The position numbers were made by a program, and so were the translations under genes. The notes under the pieces are model-generated. The model saw nothing but the letters and a program-made list of their open reading frames with translations, had not been told where the DNA came from and did no database searches. From Gordionus sp. m RMFG-2023 (taxonomy: Eukaryota > Nematomorpha > Gordioida > Chordodea > Parachordodidae): a stretch of 64,000 nucleotides of DNA. The stretch's first letter is position 1; every line of letters starts with the position of its first letter. The stretch spans positions 82,499,561-82,563,560 of the forward strand of contig NC_088775.1 in NCBI RefSeq assembly GCF_954871325.1. The letters are read 5' to 3'. Below, piece after piece: positions 1-22,000 of the stretch.

Positions 1-465
1 CTGCCTATTTCTCCCAATCCCTTCTCTCATTTCTTTCCCAGAGATATTTCCATCTAACTATTCTCATCTCACCTTAATTGCCCCTCGCTGCCGTGTATTA
101 TACAACTTCTCACACAGCTAGCGAGAAATTCTTATTAGTTGGAATTGGGATCACCTTTCATGCATATCTAATCATGGCCACCTCCGTTCCCCTAAGTAGC
201 ATAACTTCCCCACTGTCCAAAGTTGTTCTATTTCTGATATTAAAATTGATATTATCATTATTTTACATCCACTTTCTACAAATAAATATCGCGCTTGCCT
301 TCTGCAGACTTCTCTTTTTGACAGCAAGTACAATGCAAGATCGAAGTAGACCCTGAGAAAGTCAGGCTTGGAGGCTAGTATATGCCTTGATGGTGATGTA
401 TGAAGAGGCATAAACTGTGGTTCAATTGTAGAAATTTTTAATCAATGATTGGGTACGTCCGTTTT
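1..465. other. No gene recognised; probably CUL4 intron
   Basis: This stretch lies upstream of the first visible CUL4 exon. It has short open frames on both strands but no family resemblance that I can see. Some of it may be the worn upstream part of the LINE remnant that follows at about 470. Confidence 0.4.
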
Positions 466-469
466 CAGT

Positions 470-775
470 TCTAAACTTTCTATTATAGTAATGGAGATAG
501 TAGCTAGAGGAATGCATGAAAGGCTCCCGTGGTAAATATTATATGCCGATGATTTACTGATAGCAAAGAGTGAAACAGAATTCAAGAGTAAATTACTTGG
601 ATTAAGAATTGTTATGGAAGGGAAAGGTTTAAAATATATATAAAGGTTATAGTTGGAAGCGAAGGATTAAGAGAAATAAAGTTATAGTGGTGTAAATGGA
701 AGTCTGCGGAAGGCAAGCCTGGCATTTGTTTGTTGAAATTATGCGAGAGGAATGCGAGATGATGATAATAAAATT
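470..775 (+). mobile_element. LINE reverse transcriptase fragment (palm, YADD motif)
   Basis: The plus strand reads as a non-LTR RT palm: VMEIVARGMHERLPW, a stop, then ILYADDLLIAKSETEFKSK and LRIVMEGKGLKYI. YADD is the catalytic motif; LPW before ILYADDL and MEGKGL after it are typical of a widespread invertebrate LINE group. Farther on, after a frame change, VGSEGLREIKL matches the region that follows in that group. Several stops and frame changes show that it is dead. It sits in an intron of CUL4. Confidence 0.75.
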
Positions 776-952
776 AATTTTGATATCGGAAATGGGAAAA
801 ATTAAAATTGGGCGATTTCGCTACTTATACACTTAGCCCAGGAGACGTTTCGTTGATTCATAGTTGGTGGCAAGGTTAATAAATGCCAAAAAAGTTATGA
901 GTTTATTTTACTTACATTCCCTCCTCTCAAAAATGGTATATATATTTTATAA

Positions 953-8504
<7,552 letters not shown>

Positions 8505-8600
8505 CATAATTAATTCTAAAATTGTCTTGTACCTTTTTTATATATTTTGAAGAGAAAATAAATGTGAATAAAAAGAACTTAAAATTATTTTTTTTGCGCA

Positions 8601-8606
8601 AATAAA
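8601..8606 (+). promoter_or_regulatory. Probable polyadenylation signal of CUL4
   Basis: An AATAAA hexamer sits 97 bases after the CUL4 stop codon, on the same strand. In such AT-rich DNA the hexamer is common by chance, so the call rests on its position. Confidence 0.4.
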
Positions 8607-9002
8607 ACTATGAATTAGTCGATTTTATTTTTACACCGCGACACGTAAATTATAAATATTTTCTATATTTCTACAATTATCGAAAACATGTTTTGTAAAA
8701 AGAAAAAATTTCAGAAATTTGTAGCAAATAATTGATAAATATAATTCCTTTTTTTGTTTATAATATATTTTAATAATAAAATCAATCATTTATTAAATGT
8801 ATACATTTAATGGCAAAATTGAAGTTAAATATGATTAATTTTACAAAAACGAGTTTTTATAAATTTTTCTTTGGAAAAAAACTTTGATCTTTTTTTAAAA
8901 AAAACAAAAGCTTTTTACCACACTCCTCCTTTACAACAGATTCCCTAATTAACTAACGCTAGCTAGGCGGAAGGCGCCTTGGTCACATGAATGATGCAAA
9001 GT

Positions 9003-9256
9003 CGCTCCATATGAGCCGATTTTTAAATATTTTAGCTAGATAAATACAACCTAAGCCACGTGATTTCGCTAATAAATATCCAAACCTTTAAGCCATCTAG
9101 TGTTGTTAAACGGCTCGAAACTCAATATTATAGCCAGGAAAATATTGCCTAATTGTCGAGATTTCGCCAATAGATATTCAATCTTATGTGCCATCTATGA
9201 GCAAAATCTCTAGGCTTGCATATATTTTTCTGGATAAAAACTTGAACCATAATTGA
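9003..9256. mobile_element. Foldback family A, two partial or nested copies
   Basis: A partial copy (about 9003-9094) abuts a second one starting TAGTGTTGTTAAACGG at 9098 and running to about 9256. Both carry family landmarks: a GAGCCGATTTTTAAA end block and a core TTTCGCYAATAGATATYCAA. Confidence 0.65.
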
Positions 9257-9594
9257 GGACTACTGCTTTACATCGCAAGACTTTCATTAATCAAAGTGTT
9301 CTCTTTACGATTCTTAAAAAATTGTGTATACTCACCAGCACAAGGTTGACTCAATTAGTAGTTAGATTGTTAAAATTAATTTAGACCTGTTGCGCGTTAG
9401 ACAAATGGCATAACTTCAAATGTAACTAACGATTCTTCATGGTTGCACCTTTTCACTCTAATACTGTTTACTAATTAATCCAAAGATCTCATCCTTTTCC
9501 GGACCTCTTTTTAACCACCTGTTCAGAACCTACATTTAGACTTATTGGTTTAATGATTTTTGTGCGTAAATATCCATATTTATATACTCATTCG

Positions 9595-9764
9595 TGTTAA
9601 ACTGCTAGATTTGAGCAGATTTTTAAAAGCTGAAGAGTTTGCTTATGGGTGGCACAAAGATTTGGACCTCTAAAAATCTCGAGGCATGGGCAATTATTTT
9701 CTGGCTAAAATATTAAATTAGTCGTTTTTAAAAATCTGCCATATCGAGCCATTTAACAACACTA
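9595..9764. mobile_element. Foldback family A copy with 8-bp target duplication (7 of 8)
   Basis: Flanked by CTCATTCG at 9587-9594 and CTCATTCA at 9765-9772. The inner ends are inverted: ACTGCTAGATTTGAGC on the left, and on the right the complement of a GATATGGCAGATTTTTAAA block. Confidence 0.75.
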
Positions 9765-10002
9765 CTCATTCATAACTCTTGTAAACTTAAAATTTTTCCC
9801 TTATTTTTATTTTGATGGTAGTCCTTGGAATTTTTTTTATTATTGAACATAAGAAAATAATATATATAAACGAAACAACAATTTTTTAAATTAAAGAATG
9901 AAGAAAAAAAAATCAACAGGAAATTAGTATATTCTATATATAAATTATGAAAACTATAATTATATAATGAACTATCCTATTTTTCAAAAAATACAAAACC
10001 AT

Positions 10003-13000
10003 TTATACATTTTTTGAATTCGCGTTCCTCGGGATCTGGACATTAGATTCTTCGTTTCTTTCGAAATTTCTTACCATTACTTTGTCAAGATCGCTCATTA
10101 AGGTGTCCCCGCGATTTTGACTCACATCTAATTCATCGTTAATTTTAGACGACTCCGATACCGCATTTTCATTGACGGGAGGGATATCGCTATAAATGAT
10201 ATCGTCATCTAGAATATCGCTAACGTCCATCTCTTCGCTCTCATCTTTCGAGCCAACGGACACAATGCTTTGATCATCGATCCTTTCTTCCAATTTAGGT
10301 TGTTCCCGCGGCCCATTTTTTTTGACCTTACTATACGATGGCATATTTGATGAAACAGGTTCGGATTTTAATGGGGTACTAGTTATTTCGCTTCTCAGGT
10401 TACCCTTGTTCTTAAAAGGGTCGGTGCTAACTACGGAATTAAGCGATAGATCAGTTAAATTTGACGAATTGTGGATGTTTTTGTTATTTTTTGGCAGATC
10501 GACAGGTTTGGTGTTCAAAAGAAGAGAATTGTTATTCACTTTGCCATCGATGACGCCCCCGATTTTTTTCCTATTTTTTTTATCCGTTTTGGTGTTAAGC
10601 GTTGCCTTCCCATTGATATCATCGTTAGAGAAGGAATGATGAAAAAGGGAAGAGATTTGTTTAGGGGATGGTACTTGTAATTTATTATTAGCCTCTTTGT
10701 TCAAAGAAGCGTTTTCGCCCGTATTTTTATGGGCAAAATTGAATCGAGCTGAGTTGTGCTTCCTCAAAGCCTCGGGAGAATGAATTTCTAACGGAATTTC
10801 TAAAATTATATTGAAAATGGGTTTAAGTAAGAATATGAATTAAACCTTTTTCGTTGCTTTTGAAACAAAATAGTTCAGTTGAAGCTAGTATATGGAGTAG
10901 GGTATTCCATCGATGGAAGAGCATGGCTATAAATTGTATTCCCAAAATGATTACAAAGAAGGCTAAAAGTGCTAACGACAAAGGTTCCAATTTTAGATAT
11001 TTCTTTGACCCACTTATGTACCATTTGACGTGCAGCGATTCTTTATTCATTTGTAGCATGAGAATCACGATAATGAATATTAAATTAGCCAATAGGAAAC
11101 CAAAGGCTGACTATATGCGCATAAAATTAGAGTTTGGGAAAATAAATATTAAAGATTATGAAATTTAAGATTTTTAAAAAAGAATAAGTGATTTCATCTT
11201 GAGGGATTTTTTTTTATGCATAAAAATCACAAAAGATTTATTTATAGATGTTCTTGCCAGAAAAGAAGATTTGGAATTTTAGGTAAGATTTGATCAAAAA
11301 TCCTGTTAGAGCATTCTCAAAATAATCTTAATAAAATATTAAATTGTTTAAATTATAACCTTACGATAAAATCCTACCCTCCCCACTCTCTTTCAATCAA
11401 ATATTAACAATATCAGGCTGCCATTCTCAAAAATAGAAGGAGTTATCAGGGTTGCCAGACCTTTCGATTTTGAAAACCTCTCTATTTTTATTCTTGCTTA
11501 CGCCAAAATATGCCTTCTATTTATTTTCGCTTTCTCCCCATTTTTTAAATAAAATAAATGTTAGCTTTTTCGTGATTTTAATTATAAAATTTTAAAACAT
11601 AAAATACTTGAAATAATAAGTCAACGAAGATAACTACACTGCAATTTATATTTTAATTCAATCATAAATAAATTTAAAACATGCTTATGGTTAATTTATT
11701 TTCCTTTTCTTTTATTCGGAAAAGGAAGAATATAATATTTAGTATAGTTATTATTTCTTATTATGTGTACTAAGTAATTTATATTATTTTTGAAATTCAA
11801 TTCATATGAAATGATAGTGGATGTTTTAAGTATCTCTGAATTTTTTAATGTTATTTAAAAAATTTGCGGTTTAATACAGTTAACAATTTTTGAGCATTTA
11901 AATAAAATTTTTTTCTAGTTTAATATTTCTCTTCGTATTAAACGAGCTTTTGGCTGAAAACTATCGACTCGATTTTAATGTTTTTTAAACCAAAAAAAAT
12001 TCAGCTGGTTCTCTAAGGATATTATAAGTCAATTTTTTGACACTACTGGTTACGCAGTAGAAAAGACTAATTTGAACATGTTAAGGAATTTATGGATACT
12101 TGAACATAGAGCATCACATTATCCCCGATCTCGTCTAAATATAAAAAATTAATTATCAAAACAAATTTAACTTTGTTTCGTAATTGAATGAGACCATCAG
12201 CAATTTCCTTTTTCTTTTCCTCACTTAGCTCTATGGGTAGAAGATATTTCTTAAGCAACTCCTCCCAGAATCTAATTTCATCACCAGTCAATGCTCCTAT
12301 AGGCCCAAGCGGTAATTCTGGATCTTCCATCCAATTCGAATTCCACCAATTATGACTTTCTTTGGTATCTTTATGCGATTATATCAAAAAGTGTTAATTT
12401 TTATAAATTTTTAAATATGTTTTTAACTTTTGTTATCTTTAGAGTCATCTTTTTGTATGTTAATCGTAGGTATAACTGTTTGGTTTACTGTTTTGTTTAA
12501 TTCTTGACCTAGAAGTGATGGGTATTCCGACGTATTAACTGGTATAACTTTGATTTCGGGAAATATTTGACTGTCAGCTTTTGTCAGGCTTTTAGTGTGG
12601 TCATTACTCAAATTTGTTGGATCTTTTAAAAGAGTTTGAGTCGCGGGTCTATTTTCCACACTTAAATTAGACTTTGAAACAGCCCTCTTATCTTTAGCCT
12701 TTGCCAAGGCACTTGCTTTGTCATCTAATGCAAAGTAGATTTTAAAATTTATTATTCACCTATCCTTTTTATTTATTTACCTATACATGGTATATATTCT
12801 TTTAGGCTAATAAAATCTTCCCACAATATCTTAATCCAATTTTTCTTCTTTTGATCAGTTTTTTCCAATTGAACTTTAACTATCTAAATAAATACAAGAG
12901 AGAGGTAAGAACAAAAAAATTTAATTCGACAATGAAAAGATTTTTTTTACAATCATACAATAATTTTTAAAACTTTTTTTTTGCATAAAATTTAATTTTT

Positions 13001-16000
13001 ATTTACATTTTTGATGATAATATTTTTAAAATAGGCCCTTTAAAATGTGGGATATATTAACAAATCCTCAATTTTCATTTTCCTTTCTAGACGAGCTTAA
13101 CTAAAAAGGGATTTTGAGAAATTTTCCTTTAAATTTACATTTCTTTATATATTTAAATTCCAAACCAATAAGCATGAGTTTATTATCAACTCCAAATGAG
13201 AACAATTTTATAATATAGTTAATGCAAATAGATTAAAATTACCCCCAACAAAGATATTAACAGAATCGTTGATGATAAATCGTGTTTACTAATAAAAATT
13301 GTGTATATTTTTTTTAAATTTATCGTCAGTATTTTTATTGATACCAGAAATGTGTTATAATCAGGTTTGTGCATATGACCGGTCAAATACGTTTCGATCA
13401 ATTGACCGATATTTGACCGGTCAAATGTGGTTAAATTAACTTTATTTTGAATATAATAGTAAAATGAATCTATAATATTAATGTTTTAAATTCATTGTCA
13501 TTCAATAACTAACGTGTAGCTATCTGTATAAGAGTCTTGTTCTGATTCATATTCAATATTATCATTTTCTTTAATATTTTTTAATCAATTTCCCTGATGT
13601 CTTAGATCTTAAATCGATTTCTATTTTCATAAGAATATTAACCTAAATCGACCTATTTCTTTCTAAAGAAGAAGTAGAACTAGGAATTGTTAGTCTCTTA
13701 ATGGACAGGGTAGACAAAGTTAAAACTATTAACTTGAGGTCGGAATTGAATGTTTCTGGAAATTTCAACTTTCCACATAATTTGCTATATTAAACATGCT
13801 GTTTTTGCTTTTGAAATTAATATCACTTAAAATATTTTGATCATCACTACCTTGTAGCTAATTCTTGAATTATATCACATACTTCATTAATTTCACTACT
13901 AGTGAGTTCTCCTCTTGATATTGTGGACCCAAAAAATAAGCAAACATTGTGATCACATGTATTTACATCGTTTTTCCCTTTTTTAAACATATTTTTAATT
14001 TATTTTTCCTTTAAATTTTTTAGACTATTTGATCGTATTTGACAGGTCAAATACTCCTCCGATCAATTGACTGAATTTGACTCGTGATTGACTTGCCAAC
14101 CCTGGTTATAATACCCAAAAATAGATTATTGATAACATCATATTAAACAATTGTTTACTTCTACCACAGGAGACAGGAAGAAGAGGGTCTGACACAATAT
14201 CATCATTAAAATTAAAATGGAATAATGGGCAGTTAAATTGGGATTAGAGAGTAAGTGGTAATATCGTTATTAACGAGGGGGAGGGGGGTGTATAGTACTG
14301 TCTGATTGCAATATTTATAGTTACCTCTCTAGTTCCCCACGAAACAATGTGTAGATTGCAGAGGGAGTATATGATCAAAACAAGATACATGGTTGGAACT
14401 ACTAATAGATAAAGTAAGCCGTATATGACGTTTTTAAATTCTTCGGGGTGCAAAATTGATGCGGCAAAGATCACGCTCACCAATATGATTATAAATATGG
14501 CTGCTGGGCTTTGGATACCTTCATCGTGAATTTGAATCATGGCACGAATGCAGAAGGATAACATAGCTATTCCGTATACACCGGCCAGAATTTTAGCGAA
14601 TAATAACTAAATTTTATATACATTAAATAAAAAAATATTAGTAATTATTATAATTCTTTAAGTTTAAAGTAAAATATCCTTCTTAATAGTTAATTTATTG
14701 TAAAAAGGTACAAGTAGTGTAACAAAAAAAATATATTAAGAGTAAATGATCGTTCAAGAATTAAATTGCTAGATTTAAAAATACATGGGAATTCAGAATC
14801 TCTCAATGTTATATCATTTATTATGGGCGCTTTTTAAATTTGGAAAATTTAATTTGACCGGAAATGTATTCCAGCATATATAGAGTGACTACCCCACCTT
14901 ATAATCTTTCAGATAATTTTTATCATTAAATTTTATGTATCAATAATCAATTTATATGAGTATAGATACATGGGTGATTCAAAGGTTCACAAAATTGTCT
15001 AAAATTTAGAGTAATTGTAGAGTACTTTCGTGAGAAAAAACGCCCCTAGTTAATGATTTTAAAATCAGGAGATTCCAAATATCCCGTGGATTTCATATCC
15101 CCCAATGCGACATTGTATAATTTCAAATTTTGACCTGAGGCTAACTCGAAATTTATTCATGATTAGATTTTCATTACATTAAAAATAATTATTCTTCATA
15201 ATAACCATTCTTGTGCTTAAAATAATGACAAAATTATAATGACTAATATCAATTCTAGTGTTGTGTTAATTGGGACGAACATCAATATTCGGCGTAGAAA
15301 GATATTACGCAAGCCTGTAAATTTTTTTCATAGATGGGCAGAAAAGTTTGGGCACTTATTAACGCAATTTTGAGGGGATCGCTCAATATTATTTTGGTTA
15401 AAAACGTAATTTAAAATAGGCAAAATAAGCCGTTTAAACATAGACATTTTATTAAGAATTAATGTTATTTGTTAAACATACCAAAGCATTTAAATACCGG
15501 TTCGTAAAAATAATACTGACACGGGCTTACAAAATAAATGAAAATAATACCAGGACGGTTGAGAAGTAAAAAATAAACGAAAGTATAGGATCCCAAAATT
15601 ATTGTAAACCGGGTCGATTTGAGCCGATTTTAAAACCGCTAACTCAATAATTTATTCAGAAAAGTTTTGGACATTGCTAAATTCGAGGCTTAAGTAATAT
15701 TTTTCTGGCTATTGAATTATCCGTTTTTAAAAATAGCCTCAAATTAAGCCCTTTGAACAACACTAGATCCCAATGTATTTATAATATTTAAGTATTTTCC
15801 AGAATGAAAAAATTTCTAAAAAAACGCCGTCCGAGAAATTTAGGTTTTCTTAAAAATAATTTGAAAAGAAAATATAATTTTGTTTCCTTCTTTCATTTCA
15901 TAACTTGATGTTTGATGGTAGTTTTAAAACACATCACAACGAATATAATGATTGGAATAACATTGAGCGCTATAGACCCCCATAGCGTGAGATAAAAGGT

Positions 16001-19000
16001 TGCACTCATAGATCCAACTAACAATAATATGATAACAGCAGGTCCAATCATTGTACTGACAAACATCATAGCCTTTTAAAAATAATAAAATAGGAATTTA
16101 TATAAACTAATATTCAGAGTTGTTAAAAGATACTTTTCATATAAATCTAGGTAAGATACATCGTCTAAAAATAGACCAAGATACAAATAGTATATAAATA
16201 CAGGAATTGATACAGATATCATATTTTGGTATTATGATACTTTAACAACTCTATTAATAATGTTTATTAAGAATATTATTAATAAAAACGATAAAATAAT
16301 CTCTAAACATTATTTATTAAGACTTTTTTTCTTTTAAATGGACATTAATATCGTATGTGAATTTAAATTTAATTTTATCTTTTTTATTTGCATAAATATG
16401 TTTATTTTCAAAATAAATAATATAAATTGTTCAAAAAGGATGTGTCGGCTTCCATAAAAAAACGACGCGATTATGCGAGGGGGGAGGGTCCTTGCAGAAT
16501 TCACGTAGTTCTTAAATGGCAGGACGTAGACCAACGCAAATAAATGAATGAATAATTTATTCACATTATACTTGGTACAATATATAAGAAAACGTGATTG
16601 TTTCGTTTACGGCTACTGTTTTTCTATATGTTCTTAAAAGATCCAATATATTGGCCATAGTCGAAGGTATCCAACGTCTCCTTTGATTAAAAAACTCATC
16701 AAAACCTTCTGGCGAATATGTGACAGCGTCAGAAGCCGCACTATATTCTATTCTATAGCCTTGTTGAAGGATTAATGTGCATAACCACCTAAACAAAATT
16801 TGATATGTTAAAAATGAGTCTATTAATGATGTATAAGATAGTTTAAAAAATTAATATTTTTCTCAAAAAAAAAACTAATACGAGTGTTGTTAAAAATTAG
16901 GTTTAGGAGATTAAAGAATACCGCTAAATCAGGATTTTAGCCAAACAAATTTAATCCAATTGTTGGTATTTTGTCAAAATATGGCAAAAAGTTTGGCCCT
17001 TTTTGGCGAAATCTTTAGACTTAGGCTATGATTTAGCCGTTATTTTTAAATGTACTTAATCGAGATTTATAACAACACAATATAATAATATTCACATATT
17101 TTTAGTAAATTAAATATACCTATCTTCGCCTTGATCATATTGAACTATTTGCCAAGGCTCTTCTGCCATCTTAGTATAGACTCTAGCCACATTGTCAGCC
17201 ATAAGTGCTGATCCTCTAAACAAACTGAAACAACCAGGACTGCATAGAACACAACCTATCATATGTTCCGCAGCCTTTTGTAGCCAATGGCCTAGGGCGT
17301 ATTCAAACTTTTGATACCATACTAAGGGACCAGTACCGGCGGGATGGATTCTTCCGCATGCCGAAGCTACGTTTACATTTTTCTTCATCAAATCAACCAG
17401 TCTTTAATATTTAGATAAAATAAATTTAATTTAAAAAAAATTATTATCATAAACTGATATTAATTAATATAACCTCATTATTAAAAAAAAGAAGTTAGCT
17501 ATTATATATTTAAAGTAGAGTATTAACAATACATTTAAAATTTATTAAGATAGATAAAAATTCTGAAAAAAGATATTATATCGTTAATAATCCTCTATAG
17601 CGCGAAACTTTATCAAGACAGCACTTTATCATGACGACACTAAAAAATGACGAGATTTTTCCACTCAAATGCTTGATCACCTGACCTGATGCTACACTTA
17701 ATCAGTTATAAAAATTATTTCATTTATAAAAATTTTTGTTTCTCTTTCCTCAAAATTAAATTTTAAGAGGGTTAAAGCTTTTCTAAGATACGTGTGGCCA
17801 TATTAAGATTTTAGCAATATATTAAGTAAGCCTGAGATTCTATTCATAGGTGGCAGAAAGGTTTGGACCTCTACCAAATCTCGAGGCTTAAATAATATTA
17901 TTTTAGCTAAAATCTTAATCAGGCCGTTTTTTAAAAATCGACCCAGGATTATATTTTCACAACACGCTGATTGTAATTCCAAATAAGTCAGCGATTAGAA
18001 TGTTGCAACGACATCCCTAATTCATTTTTTTTAATCGCAAACTATAATAACTGCAACCAATTCCTAGATTTCACATACCCCGAACGTTATGAGTAACATG
18101 CTAAGATTCGATTCCGGGTCTGAAAATGAAGGAATTATTATGTTAAGCACCAAGGAGCTCTTTGAGGGTCTCTCAAGACAGTTTTAATACATCGACGCCA
18201 GTTTATCCACAAATATACTTTTAGATAAGTTTCTGGTGATAATATTTTTTTAAAGTTCCTAATTTAGATTACATCCATCCAAATATTAAAAAACAAGTTT
18301 CCCTTCTGGTGATTTGAAAATGAATAGTGTAGAAGAAACATAGTCAAGTAAACCAATTAAATGGTCCTATCGTATAGCCAAATATCTAATCTTGACAGAT
18401 TCACAAGGAGTTCATCGATGCTCAATAAAGTAATTCTTACATTCCCAGGCCCTGAATCAAATTTGATGATGTTCTTATAACGTTTAGAGTATGAGAAAAT
18501 GAGAAGGTTGCGTCATCACCTAAATATAATAAAAGGTTAGGTATAGGTTGATTAAGAAAATATTAAATTATATAGCATCATTTTGGTAATTCCGGTTTAA
18601 TTAGACATTGTATGATTAAAAAAAAATACCATGCTATAAAATACCTAATAACGGAAATAGGTTGAAAATCAACGTCTCCATCTAAAGCCAAGATAAATGT
18701 ATTGTCCGCCACCTCTTTACCTAGGGCTATATCGGCCCCGCATTTTGATATGCGTTTATTATGTCGATACCCTAGAAGGTAGTACATGTACATAACCTTT
18801 ATAATCATTACAATTTTTAAAAAATTAGTAATATAAGAATCTTATATTAATTTTGAAAAAAATTTATTATCTTATCATTTGAAGAATCAAATGTTGGATA
18901 TTGATGAATGCATGAATGCCATTTATTGTAATGTAAAGGAGCTTATATTCCTCGTATTACCTAGAATCCGACCAAGTATATTATTCAGCTCATCGTGGGA

Positions 19001-22000
19001 TTTTTAAAATGGGTCTGATCTGATATCTTTTAATACTATTTATTTGATTCCAAAAATCGCAATATATTTAAATTATCAGAGTTATTAAAATATTTTTGTA
19101 CAAATATGTTGTATCTGTAACTAGATACGTTTCTAGACAATATCTATACCATTTTCAGATTCTGTAACTGTAAATAGATCCATTTGAAAAGTATCTTTTA
19201 GCAACTCTGAAAATTATTATTTTATACTTACCCAGATATTGATAAATTTTTCTCTAAAATTCTCATTTTTTAATGCTTTCATCTAAATATCTCCTGATTT
19301 TTTAATTTGTTCTTCAAAATTAATATGGATTTAGTTTCTATCAGGCGCCTAACAAAGAGAGGGGGTGCATCGCAAGTTTGTATATTTTCATAAATATCAC
19401 CTTAAGCTAATAAAACACCCCCCCCCCCTTCCCCCCCCCTCCCCCATGTATAAAATATATTACTATAAAGAAGAATTTGAAGGAAAAATTAGTAAAAGTA
19501 AATAAATTTTTAAAATAAAGTTATTTTCATAAAAATATAATATTGTCAAAGGCCTACAATAAGTGCAATAAGTGGGCCTAAATTTTTCCAATAAAGGTTA
19601 TGGCGAAAACCCCATCTAATAGTGCCCCTCCCCATACAAAAATTCTGAATACGCCTATGCTTTATATTGTATTTAGTCATTCAAAACGATATTAATAGCT
19701 AAAACACACTCAATTATATTACAGAAAATAGATATATCAGTCAATCCATCTTTAGTTTGAACTCCTTCAATCAAATGATTGACTTGGTAGTCATGAATGG
19801 TTTTATGACTAGGTTGTGACATCGTACATCCTCATGCTTGTATCAAATTCAAATCACCATAGATTTGAAGGTAGGCATGGCCTTAATATATTTTGTGGGC
19901 GACACCAACGCAACACAGCAATAAACCTTATAATAAATCTAGGTTTAAGAGCCAACTACATTCCGAACTATTCTGAACCCACAAATTTACAAGATAAGTT
20001 AAAACTTGATGGTATGACAACCATACCTTGGGCCTTCAGTAAATCTAATATAGGACTAGACCTTTGTCTCTTTATTCCACTCATACTTAAATATTAGCCC
20101 ACTAATATAGGCACAAACTAAAAAGAATAACAAGTATAAAAATTTTAACAACTTCATATTCATTCCAATAGTGACTATTGCAAAGCCATTTTTCGCCAAA
20201 GTTTTTAAAAAATCTAGGCAATAAAATATGAATTTTTACAAAGGAAGCTAGAGAATTTTTATATATGCACCAAAAAATTCAAATTGAAGACATAATTATG
20301 GTTTTTGAAACTCATTTATAAAATTGTATTTTTGATATAGTTTTTTTAATTTTTATTTTATTGTTAATTGTAATCATTTTTAAATCAAAATAAAACATCA
20401 TTTAAAAAAAAAATATATATATCAGAGACCTTCAGGCCCAGCCCTAAACCCGGCCTGGCCCGGATAATTTTTTTAAATTTACCCGGGCCGAGCCTGAAAA
20501 TTTTTTAAAAAAGATATCCGAGCCAGGCCGTATATTTTAAAACTTAATATTTGAAATCGCCATTTTTAGATGTAAAAATCAAAAATAAAAAAAAATATAT
20601 TTAAAAAAATCTGGGCCGGGCCTAAAATTTCTTTTTAAAAAAAAACCTGGGCCGGGTTGGGAAATTTTTTTTAAAAAAAAATCCGGGCAGTACAAATGGT
20701 ACCTCTGCAGATCTCTGATATATATATATATATGTAATATACTTGGCTCCATCTTTTTTTGGGCCTAATCAATTTTTTGTTCTTCAAATGCACGACTATT
20801 TTATTTCTCCCAGGTAATTTCCATACTAATCGACCTCCGTATGGGGTGAGAACCTTCATTGGCGGATTCAGTGTAACACTTGTATCATACGTACATTCAG
20901 AGGCGTCTTTCATGGCTCGAAATAGCAATTTTACGAATTGATTTGTTCTCACTACGGTGATCTAAATAATATATGATGAATGCTTATCTAACAAATTTAC
21001 AAAAATTGATGGGGGAAAATGACTTACTTTTTCTTCTTTAACAGAAATTCTAAGAGTGTCGTTGGTTAGATTAAATGAGCCTTCTTTCAAAATGCTGGGT
21101 ATGGAAGATTCAATTGTGGTGACCATGGAATCATCGAATAGGATATTAGCTTCAAACTCATAATAATCAGAGTCCTCAACCTTCATGTAATTTCGTCGCA
21201 TTCTGCGATTGTTTTGATCTATGTCCATTCTAATAGTATAACATATATAGTTAATATGTTGAGTTGAAAACGAATAAGATGTATCTATTGAATTAATAAT
21301 ATATAATTTCTATCTTATAATTTATCAATATTTAACCATAGTATATCATATTATTATTTTTTTAAGCCTTACTTTACTTCAACAAAATAATAATTAATTA
21401 AGGGATTCAACCTGCAGATCGACTTCATCAATTGGGTTATTTCGGTCAAATTTTCGTGCCACATTGTAGCGCAAAAATAGATTCTTGGGATTACATTGCT
21501 ATTGGGAGTCGCCTGATCCGTTTCGGATGGATTCGAATCTAAGTCATTAATAGAATCCTCAATATGTATGTGATTTTTTGCCTGTACGCATAAAAAAAAG
21601 AAAAGAGAAGAGGTTAAATATTAAATAAAAATGTATTTAGAATACTTCTCCCTCCGTCGTTTCTCTTGCCCGACTTAGCAATAAACTGATAGCCGTAAAG
21701 ACGGGACAATACATTGGTTGCGTGAACAGTTTGTTAGTTTGTTCTAATCTGTCACCCTTGGGGTACCAGATGTGGGAGGTAATCCAACACATGGATAACA
21801 TCCATACCATCCATAAATACCCTGTCACTCCCATCGAATCCGCCCGCGTGTTTTCATATTTTAAGATAGAATTTTTATTTTGAAAAGCATTTAAAACAGT
21901 CGTAAGTTTTGCGTTAGGATTGTATTCTACGACATTCCAGAATAGGTGGCTCGGAATAACGCTCGCCAAAAAGCAGGGATCATTTATTCTCATTTCTGTC

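Larger units (their letters stand above)
8607..10002. other. Convergent spacer between CUL4 and chitin synthase
   Basis: No gene is seen. It holds AT-rich DNA and three copies or part-copies of foldback family A (described separately). It probably includes the 3' untranslated region of chitin synthase, which would end on the minus strand below 10003. Confidence 0.6.

Noticed and set aside
78-411. Overlapping open frames on both strands near the window start
   Set aside because: Short, no recognisable domain, no splice context, and they lie in a presumed CUL4 intron.
10322-10680. Plus-strand open frames of 69-105 codons
   Set aside because: They are antisense to chitin synthase exon 18, whose minus-strand frame is longer and joins in phase to the rest of the gene.
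18090-18130. GATTCGATTCCGGGTC-like tRNA B-box, possible tRNA or SINE
   Set aside because: No matching A-box, cloverleaf or tail could be found, and there is no second copy in the window.
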